64,000 nucleotides of DNA, from assembly GCF_036227125.1 (NCBI RefSeq), contig NZ_CP109435.1, forward strand, positions 7,874,001 through 7,938,000, written 5' to 3'. The notes under the pieces are model-generated. The model was not told the DNA's origin and ran no database searches. It saw only the letters and a list, made by a program, of their open reading frames with translations. Position numbers and translations under genes: made by a program. Below, piece by piece: positions 16,938 through 23,529 of this stretch (positions are counted from its first letter, which is position 1; each line of letters opens with the position of its first letter). This DNA is from Streptomyces sp. NBC_01485. Its GTDB lineage: Bacteria; Actinomycetota; Actinomycetes; Streptomycetales; Streptomycetaceae.

Positions 16938-17038
16938 GCCACGTCTCCCCTACGTGTCAAACACGCGGGCCAGTGTGCCACGTCCCGGCCCGATCTCACC
17001 GGAACGGACTCGAACATCTATCTGAGTCTGTCATGTGA

Positions 17039-17182
17039 CGTGCGAACCGGTGCGAGGTGAACATCCTGGGCGCCCGGCACGGCGACGTCGCGCTGCCGCT
17101 GGAGTGGCTGGAGCAGGTGGAGGGCCGGGCCGCGGTCGCCGCGCTGGCGGACGACCTGGCCGCGGAAGCGGCCCGCGACTGA
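17039..17182 (+). pseudogene. Orphan C-terminal-like coding fragment
   Basis: A short frame, open only from just after the stop at 17036, reads VNILGARHGDVALPLEWLEQ and then a helical tail to TGA 17182. The compositional and third-position GC pattern is protein-like, and it resembles the end of a larger protein. There is no convincing start or ribosome-binding site, and I cannot name the parent family. A remnant is the simplest reading. Confidence 0.3.
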
Positions 17183-17294
17183 CTGACCAGGCAGAACCCT
17201 CCTGACCAGGGCTGTCATGGCCGTCCTGTGGCACGCTGGACAGGTACGCGACACCGAGGAGCACCCCCGGAGTACCCAGGAAGGGAGCGGGACC

Positions 17295-17600
17295 ATGGCC
17301 GTCGAAGCGCTGTCGCAGAAGGAGATCGAGGAGCGTCTGTCGGAGCTGCCCGGCTGGTCCCTGGACGACGGCCGCCTGACCCGCACCTACCGCCTCGACT
17401 CCCACTTCGCCGCGACCTCCCTGGTCATCCATGTCGCGCAGATCCAGGAGGAGCTCAACCACCACTCGGAGCTCACCCTCGGCTACAACACGGTCACCCT
17501 CGCCGTGAACACCCACAGCGCGGGCGACGCCGTCACCGACCTCGACGCCCAACTCGCCCGCCGGGTGGAGGCGGTGGCACCGGCCCACGGAGCGCACTGA
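17295..17600 (+). CDS. 4a-hydroxytetrahydrobiopterin dehydratase (pterin carbinolamine dehydratase)
   Basis: A 101-residue protein that dehydrates 4a-hydroxytetrahydropterin to quinonoid dihydropterin, recycling the cofactor of aromatic amino acid hydroxylases. The family signature is ELNHHSEL (His56, His57) followed by THSAGDAVTDLD (His74); family members usually have HHP, here HHS. I chose ATG 17295 over the in-frame ATG 17217 because AAGGGA lies eight bases upstream and the length then equals the family norm. No hydroxylase gene is nearby. Confidence 0.92.
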   Translation: MAVEALSQKEIEERLSELPGWSLDDGRLTRTYRLDSHFAATSLVIHVAQIQEELNHHSELTLGYNTVTLAVNTHSAGDAVTDLDAQLARRVEAVAPAHGAH

Positions 17601-17604
17601 CCCG

Positions 17605-17634
17605 CCGTACCACGGGTAGGGGTTAGGGGTACGG
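17605..17634 (+). terminator. Possible weak terminator after pterin dehydratase
   Basis: CCGTACC (17605-17611) and GGTACGG (17628-17634) form a 7-bp stem four bases after the stop codon. Confidence 0.35.
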
Positions 17635-17666
17635 ACACGGCGGCGACAGGGCGGGGAGCGCGGGGC

Positions 17667-18431
17667 GTGCTGGACTACGACAAGGAAGCCGAACGCTACG
17701 ACGTCCTGCGCGGCGGCGAACCCAGGGCGGCCGCCGCAGCGGAGGGCGTCCTCGGCCTCGTACCGGCACAGGCGCGCAGCCTGCTGGACGTGGCCTGCGG
17801 CACGGGCATGGTCACCCGGCGTCTCGCGGCCGGCCGGGACGGGCTGCGGGTGACGGGCGTGGACCGGGAGCCCGCGATGGCCCGGCACGCCACCGCCCGG
17901 CTGCCGGGCGCGGTCGTCCTCGCCGACGGCCGCCGACTCCCCTTCCGCAGCGGGGAGTTCGACGCCGTCAGCAGCGTGTGGCTGCTGCATCTCGTGGAGG
18001 ACCCGGTGGACGCGCGGCGGATCGTCTCCGAGTGCGCCCGGGTGCTGCGGCCCGGTGGGGTGTACGTCACCACGGTCGACAAGGGCGCTTCCCACAACGT
18101 GGGCAGCGACATCGACGCCGTCATGGCCTCCCGCCCGCGCCGGCCGGCCTCCGACACCGCCGCGCTCGTGGAGTCGTACGCCGTCGCATGCGGCCTGATT
18201 CCGGCCGGGCAGGCCCGCTTCCCCGGCCGGGGGCTGGGCCGCAGCCCGCGCCGGGCCGTCGCCGACCTGCGGCGCGGCTGGTTCATCACCCTGCCGCCCG
18301 GACACCCCCTGGCCGACGGCTTCGCCGCCCGCCTCGCCGCCCTGCCCGACCAGGACCGCCCCCGCCCCGAACCCACGTTCACCCTGCGGGCGTTCCGGAA
18401 ACCGGCTCCGGGTTCGTTGCCGGACGCGTGA
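17667..18431 (+). CDS. Class I SAM-dependent methyltransferase
   Basis: A 254-residue methyltransferase of the Methyltransf_11/25 type. Motif I DVACGTG is at 41-47, the acidic residue closing strand 2 is in GVDREPAMARHA, and motif post-I/II reads FDAVSSVWLLHLVEDP with LRPGGVYVTT. The C-terminal third differs from ubiquinone methyltransferases. The acceptor substrate is unknown. GTG 17667 has GGGGAGCG upstream. It lies 66 bases after the pterin dehydratase gene and may be co-transcribed if the weak hairpin between them is not a terminator. Confidence 0.85.
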   Translation: MLDYDKEAERYDVLRGGEPRAAAAAEGVLGLVPAQARSLLDVACGTGMVTRRLAAGRDGLRVTGVDREPAMARHATARLPGAVVLADGRRLPFRSGEFDAVSSVWLLHLVEDPVDARRIVSECARVLRPGGVYVTTVDKGASHNVGSDIDAVMASRPRRPASDTAALVESYAVACGLIPAGQARFPGRGLGRSPRRAVADLRRGWFITLPPGHPLADGFAARLAALPDQDRPRPEPTFTLRAFRKPAPGSLPDA

Positions 18432-18566
18432 AGTCCATGACGTCACCTGGAAATCCCCGCGCTCTTCGGTGAATCCGCCGAACTGGCCGAAAGGTACGGC
18501 AACGTGGCCGAACCCCGTGGCGACTGACGGTACGGAACCCGTCCGTCCTCTCTGGAGGTTCGTCCC

Positions 18567-20474
18567 GTGCAGCACCCGCGCAAGCACCGCAGACGCCGAG
18601 CCGTCCTCTCGGCGGTGACAGCGGCGGCGGCCCTCGTCGCCGCCGGGCTGACCACCCTCGCCACCGGCACTTCCCCCACTCTCGAACTCACTCGCGCGGG
18701 AGGGGCCCCCATGGCCGCCACGGCCCGCCAGGTCGAGGCCCTCGACCGGGGTGTCGTCAGCGTGCACACCGACAGCGGCAACCTGGTCAGCTGGCGCTGG
18801 CTCGGCACCGACCCCGACAGCGTCTCCTTCAACGTCTACCGCGCCGGTACGAAGGTCAACTCGGCCCCGGTCACCGGCTCCACGAACTACTTCCACTCCG
18901 GCGCCCCCGCCCAGGCCGACTACACCATCCGGGCCATCGTGGGCGGCGTCGAACAGGCCGACTCCGTCCACGCGATCCAGTTCCGCACGGGCTACAAGGA
19001 CGTCCCCGTCACCCCGCCGTCCGGCGGCACGACCCCCGACGGCGTCGCCTACACCTACGAGGCCAACGACGCCTCCGTCGGCGACCTGGACGGCGACGGC
19101 GCCCTGGACATCGTCCTGAAGTGGCAGCCGACGAACGCCAAGGACAACTCCCAGTCCGGGTACACCGGCAACACGATCGTCGACGGTGTCGAACTCGACG
19201 GCACCCGCCTGTGGCGCGTCGACCTGGGCCGCAACATCCGCTCCGGCGCCCACTACACGCAGTTCCAGGTGTACGACTACGACGGCGACGGCGAGGCCGA
19301 GGTCGCCATGAAGACGGCCGACGCCACGGTGGACGGCGCGGGCACGGTCATCGGCAACTCGTCGGCGGACTACCGGAATTCGAGCGGCTACGTGCTGTCC
19401 GGACCCGAGTACCTGACCATGTTCAACGGCCGGACCGGCAGGGCGATGCAGTCCGTCGACTACGTCCCGGCCCGCGGCACGGTCTCGTCCTGGGGCGACT
19501 CCTACGGCAATCGCGTCGACCGATTCCTCGCAGCCACCGCCTACTTGGACGGCAGCCGCCCCTCCCTGATCATGGCGCGCGGCTACTACACGCGTACCGT
19601 GATCGCCGCCTGGGACTGGCGAGGCGGCGCCTTCACCCGCCGCTGGACCTTCGACACCGCCTCCTCCACCAACACCGGCAAGGGCTACGACGGCCAGGGC
19701 TCGCACAGCCTCTCCGTCGGGGACGTCGACGCCGACGGCAAGGACGAGATCGTCTACGGTGCGATGGCGGTCGACGACAACGGAAGCGGCCTGTGGACGA
19801 CGAAGACCGGCCACGGCGACGCCCAGCACCTCGGCGACCTCGACCCCTCCCACGCGGGCCTGGAGTACTTCAAGGTCTCGGAGTCCAGCGGCCAGCCGGC
19901 CGAGCTGTACATCAACCCGTCGAACGGCACGGTGAACTGGCAGCTCGCCGCCTGCTGCGACAACGGCCGCGGTGTCGCCGCCGACATCTGGGCGGGCAAC
20001 GACGGAGCCGAGGTCTGGTCCGCCTCCGACTCCGCCATCCGCGACGAGGCGGGCGCGACGAAGGGCCGGGAACCGTCCTCCGTCAACTTCCTGTCCTGGT
20101 GGGACGGCGACACCACCCGCGAACTCCTCGACGGCACGCACATCGACAAGTACGGCACGTCCTCGGACACCCGCCTGCTGACCGGCTCGGGCGTCCACTC
20201 CAACAACAGCACCAAGGCGACCCCGTCCCTGTCCGGCGACATCCTCGGCGACTGGCGCGAGGAGGTCGTCTGGCCGACGAGCGACAACACGGCGCTGCGC
20301 ATCTACTCGACGCCGCACGAGACGACGACGAGGATCACGACCCTCCTCCACGACCCGATGTACCGCACGGCGCTGGCCTGGCAGAACACCGCCTACAACC
20401 AGCCCCCGCACCCGAGCTTCTTCATCGGCAACGGGATGCCGACGGCACCTCGGCCGGCGGTGTACACGCCCTGA
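18567..20474 (+). CDS. Secreted PL11 rhamnogalacturonan endolyase
   Basis: A 635-residue secreted polysaccharide lyase of family 11, cleaving the rhamnogalacturonan I backbone of pectin by beta-elimination. The signal peptide is an Arg/His-rich start plus hydrophobic core (about 1-36). A fibronectin-like domain follows (about 50-135, EALDRGVVSVHTDSGNLVSW), then the eight-bladed propeller with Ca-binding loops DLDGDGALD, DYDGDGEAE and DVDADGKDE. No CBM is attached. Residues 35-47 (SPTLELTRAGGAP) come from a palindromic repeat inserted between signal peptide and mature protein. GTG 18567 has TGGAGG upstream. It converges with the GH74 gene. Confidence 0.92.
   Translation: MQHPRKHRRRRAVLSAVTAAAALVAAGLTTLATGTSPTLELTRAGGAPMAATARQVEALDRGVVSVHTDSGNLVSWRWLGTDPDSVSFNVYRAGTKVNSAPVTGSTNYFHSGAPAQADYTIRAIVGGVEQADSVHAIQFRTGYKDVPVTPPSGGTTPDGVAYTYEANDASVGDLDGDGALDIVLKWQPTNAKDNSQSGYTGNTIVDGVELDGTRLWRVDLGRNIRSGAHYTQFQVYDYDGDGEAEVAMKTADATVDGAGTVIGNSSADYRNSSGYVLSGPEYLTMFNGRTGRAMQSVDYVPARGTVSSWGDSYGNRVDRFLAATAYLDGSRPSLIMARGYYTRTVIAAWDWRGGAFTRRWTFDTASSTNTGKGYDGQGSHSLSVGDVDADGKDEIVYGAMAVDDNGSGLWTTKTGHGDAQHLGDLDPSHAGLEYFKVSESSGQPAELYINPSNGTVNWQLAACCDNGRGVAADIWAGNDGAEVWSASDSAIRDEAGATKGREPSSVNFLSWWDGDTTRELLDGTHIDKYGTSSDTRLLTGSGVHSNNSTKATPSLSGDILGDWREEVVWPTSDNTALRIYSTPHETTTRITTLLHDPMYRTALAWQNTAYNQPPHPSFFIGNGMPTAPRPAVYTP
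18670..18711. repeat. Palindromic GC-rich repeat, copy C (in frame)
   Basis: TTCCCCCACTCTCG ... CGCGCGGGAGGGGCCCCC-type element at the signal-peptide junction of the PL11 gene. It encodes SPTLELTRAGGAP and is nearly the same peptide as copy B. Confidence 0.8.
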
Positions 20475-20482
20475 GCGAGAAG

Positions 20483-20513
20483 GGGTGCGCGTCCCCTGGG
20501 GCGGCGCGCACCC
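20483..20513. terminator. Bidirectional terminator between PL11 and GH74 genes
   Basis: GGGTGCGCG (20483-20491) pairs perfectly with CGCGCACCC (20505-20513) in the 63-base gap between the two convergent genes. Confidence 0.75.
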
Positions 20514-20537
20514 ACCGTCCTCAACTCACCGTGCGGC

Positions 20538-23246
20538 TCACCCCAACGAGCAGCTCTGGTCGCCGAGTTGGAATGCCGTCGGCTTCGGGTTGGTGCCCGA
20601 CCAACCGCCCGTGAAGCCGAAGCTGACGGACGAGCCGGCCGCCACGTCGGCGTTCCAGCCGATGTTCTTCGCCGTCACCGTCGAACCCGACTGGGTGTAG
20701 TCGGCGTTCCACAGTTGGGACACGGTCTGGCCGCCCGGGAAGGCCCAGTTGAGACTCCAGCCGGACCAGGCGCTCGCACCCGTGTTGGCCAGCCTGACGT
20801 CCGCCTGGAATCCGCCCGACCACTGGTTGGTGATCGTGTACGTCACCGCGCAGGCGCCCGTCGGGGTAGGTGTGGGGGAGGGCGTGGGATCCGTACCTCC
20901 GTCGCCTCCCCCGCTTCCGCCGCCGGTGTCGGACGTGTCGCCGTAGACGACACCCCGGCCGTTCGTCGACACGTACACCCGCCCGTAGACGCGTGGGTCG
21001 CCCGTGATCGCGCCGCCCGTCCAACCCCACTGGTGGGCATCGTCGTTGACGCGCGTCCAGGTCGCGCCCTTGTCCGTCGAGCGGAAGATGCCGCGGACAC
21101 CGGCGATCTTCGCGCTGGTGTACAGGGTCTGGTACGACGCTCCCGTCGCCGCCTTGCCGAAGCCGATCGTGTCGGCCTGTTCGACGGTCGACAGCTTGGT
21201 GAAGCTCGCGCCGGAGTCGGTGGAGTGCCACAGCCCGTACGCCCCGTCACTCGCCCCACCCGCCAGCCAGACATCGCCCCTGCCGCCGGGCAGCGCCTTG
21301 AAGCGCACGCTGTCCCCGCCGGGCAGACCGGTCGCCGCCGACCCGGTGAAGGTGGCGCCGCCGTCCGAACTGACGTAGAACGTGCCCGACTTGAAGCCGT
21401 AGAACGTCTTCGGGTCGACCCGGTCCGACTCGACGACCGCACCGGCCGGGATCCCGCTCGACGCCGACCACGACGTACCGAAGCCGGTCGCGTACTGCAC
21501 GCCGGTGCCCGCCGGGCTCCACACGAAGCGGCTGCCGTCCGCCGCCGCGGCGACCGTTCCGCCACCGCTGACCCCCGAAGGGTCCGTCCCCGCGAACCAG
21601 TTGGCGCCGTTGTCCGTGGAGAACGCCACATGCGGGCCGGAGTCCAGGTTGCCGACGCGGACCACCGTGTTCGGGTTCGTCTCGGCGTAGTCCAGGCTGG
21701 TCGTCGACGTGAAGTTCGGCGAGGTGAACATCATCGACGGCACCTTCGTCAGGTCCGTGTGGCGGAAGCCGCCGACGTCGCCCAGCGCGCTGAGCAGCGG
21801 TGCGCCGGTCGGGGGAGAGGCGAGATCGTTGACCGCCGTCTCCTCCAGCCCCTGCACCATCGGCTTGATCGTGAACTGCCCGCCGCTGTCCCAGTTCCCC
21901 AGGTTCTCCGTGCCGTAGACCGTCGCGCCCGTCCCGTACAGCATGCGGCCGGAGTTGAACGGGTCGATCTCCAACGCCTCGGTCATCCAGCCGAGTTTGG
22001 GCGCCTGTTCCGGCGGCGACGGATTGGCGCCAAAGGTCAGCCACGGCGCCGAGGAGACGTCCATCGTGTACCGGTTCGCACGGGTGGGATACGAGGTGTA
22101 GTCCCACGCCTTCGTCCAGGTGCCGCCGCTGTCCGTCGAGCGGAAGATCTGTGTGTCCGGCCACCAGGAACTGTAGGCGGTGGCCATGACCGTGCCGGGC
22201 TTCTGCCGGTCGATGGTCAGCCCGCTGAAGCCGTAGTACGTGTCGGCCTCCGCCACCGGACTGACGTCCGTCCAGGTTCCGGTCGCCGTCGCGTACCGCC
22301 ACAGCCGGCCCTTGCCGCCGTCGTACGGGCCGCCCTTGTCGCTGTATGCGATGTACAGATAGCCGTTGACGGTATCCAGTACACCCTTGTGCGCCAGATA
22401 TCCCGTCGGCTGCCCGGCCAGCCGCGTCCAGGTCGCGCCCGCGTCCGTCGAGCGGTACACCGCGTCGTCCTTGTCCGCGACCCCGACGTAGAGCGTCTTC
22501 GTCGCGCTGGCGGACGTCCCCGTGGACTCGTCGAACGTGACCCAGACGATGCCCTGGTTGTCGGAGGCGTAGCCGCTCGTGTCGGCCGGATCCTGCTGGT
22601 AGTCGCCGACGTTGGGGAAGTTCGTCACCTGCGACCAGGTGACACCGGAGTCCGTGGACCGCCACAGCCCCTTCCCGCTCGGCGCGCCCAGATACAGCAC
22701 GCTGTTGCGGTTCGGGTCGACCGCGAGGCGCTCGCCCATGCCCCGGCCCGGCATGTTGCCGCCCAGCTTGAACGGCAGGTCCGTCTTCCGCCAGCTTCCG
22801 CCCCGGTCGGCGGAGCGCAGCACGGCCCCGTCGCCCGGGTCCCAACTGTTGGTGTACGTGCCGACCGCCGCGTACACCCTGTCCGGGTCGACGGCGTCGG
22901 AGGCCAGGCTCACCACGCCCGTGTGCCCCCAGTCCGCCCAGCCGACCGAGTCCAGCAACGGCGTCCACGTCCTGCTCGACTCCTGCCAGCGGTACGCGCC
23001 GCCGATGTCGGTGCGCGCGTAGGCGAGGTTCTTCTCCTTGCGGTTGAAGACGATGCCGGGCACGAAGCCGCCGCCGTCGATCCGGGCGTTCTTCCAGGTG
23101 TACGACTCTGCGGCGAGGGCCGCTCGCGGGCTGCCGTTCGCGGCCAGCACGGGCGGGCTGCCCGCGATCAGACCGGCGGCGAGCGCCAGTACGGCCGTGA
23201 GGATGCCGGTTCTTCGCACGGTGGGGGTCCTTCCTCGCGAAGCCAT
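20538..23246 (-). CDS. Secreted GH74 xyloglucanase with C-terminal CBM2
   Basis: A 902-residue secreted endo-xyloglucanase. The signal peptide covers about residues 1-45. The GH74 tandem seven-bladed propellers (about 48-770) contain many Asp-box turns: SADRGGSW, STDSGVTW, STDAGATW, STDSGGTW, SSDGGATF and STDKGATW. A Gly/Thr/Pro linker (PTPSPTPTPTG) leads to a cellulose-binding CBM2 (about 800-902, ACAVTYTITNQWSGGFQADV). ATG 23246 is used. The region upstream carries two 17-base direct repeats, and no CebR box is visible there. It follows GH48 on the same strand but is separated by a strong hairpin, so it probably has its own promoter. Confidence 0.95.
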   Translation of the reverse strand: MASRGRTPTVRRTGILTAVLALAAGLIAGSPPVLAANGSPRAALAAESYTWKNARIDGGGFVPGIVFNRKEKNLAYARTDIGGAYRWQESSRTWTPLLDSVGWADWGHTGVVSLASDAVDPDRVYAAVGTYTNSWDPGDGAVLRSADRGGSWRKTDLPFKLGGNMPGRGMGERLAVDPNRNSVLYLGAPSGKGLWRSTDSGVTWSQVTNFPNVGDYQQDPADTSGYASDNQGIVWVTFDESTGTSASATKTLYVGVADKDDAVYRSTDAGATWTRLAGQPTGYLAHKGVLDTVNGYLYIAYSDKGGPYDGGKGRLWRYATATGTWTDVSPVAEADTYYGFSGLTIDRQKPGTVMATAYSSWWPDTQIFRSTDSGGTWTKAWDYTSYPTRANRYTMDVSSAPWLTFGANPSPPEQAPKLGWMTEALEIDPFNSGRMLYGTGATVYGTENLGNWDSGGQFTIKPMVQGLEETAVNDLASPPTGAPLLSALGDVGGFRHTDLTKVPSMMFTSPNFTSTTSLDYAETNPNTVVRVGNLDSGPHVAFSTDNGANWFAGTDPSGVSGGGTVAAAADGSRFVWSPAGTGVQYATGFGTSWSASSGIPAGAVVESDRVDPKTFYGFKSGTFYVSSDGGATFTGSAATGLPGGDSVRFKALPGGRGDVWLAGGASDGAYGLWHSTDSGASFTKLSTVEQADTIGFGKAATGASYQTLYTSAKIAGVRGIFRSTDKGATWTRVNDDAHQWGWTGGAITGDPRVYGRVYVSTNGRGVVYGDTSDTGGGSGGGDGGTDPTPSPTPTPTGACAVTYTITNQWSGGFQADVRLANTGASAWSGWSLNWAFPGGQTVSQLWNADYTQSGSTVTAKNIGWNADVAAGSSVSFGFTGGWSGTNPKPTAFQLGDQSCSLG

Positions 23247-23529
23247 GTGGGAGGAAAACGGTGCGGGAGGAGATCGGTGCGGGAGGAGATCGGTGGGGGG
23301 ACGTGCGACTGCCGGGCGGCCCCCTGTGCGGGTGGGGGCCGCCCGGCCCGGGCCCCGCCGTCAGGTGACGGGACCACGTACGCGAAACCTTCGAGCGCCT
23401 TTGTGGAAGGCGGTGCCGCCCCGCGCCCTGAGTCCCGAAGGGGCGATCAGGGGCGCGGGGAACGGCGCGACCAGCCACAGCCGGCCCGCAGTTCAAGAAC
23501 CGCCCAACCCGCGGAGCGCGTTGCGGGGA
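23247..23529. other. Gap between GH48 and GH74: direct repeats and GC-rich element
   Basis: No gene is seen. Nearest the GH74 start is a duplicated 17-base unit (ATCGGTGCGGGAGGAG type, 23262-23300). Further on come the terminator hairpin at 23419-23460 and a GGGGCGCGGGGAACGGCGCG stretch. I recall the latter as a recurrent intergenic sequence in streptomycete genomes. Confidence 0.55.
23419..23460 (-). terminator. Terminator hairpin after GH48 gene
   Basis: CCCCGCGCCCTGA (23419-23431) and TCAGGGGCGCGGGG (23447-23460) pair along 13 bp with one bulge, 70-111 bases after the GH48 stop on the minus strand. Confidence 0.7.

Noticed and set aside
17031..20411. Long minus-strand frame opposite pterin dehydratase, methyltransferase and PL11 genes
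   Set aside because: Low-complexity Gly/Val/Arg translation. The opposing genes have convincing families and start sites.
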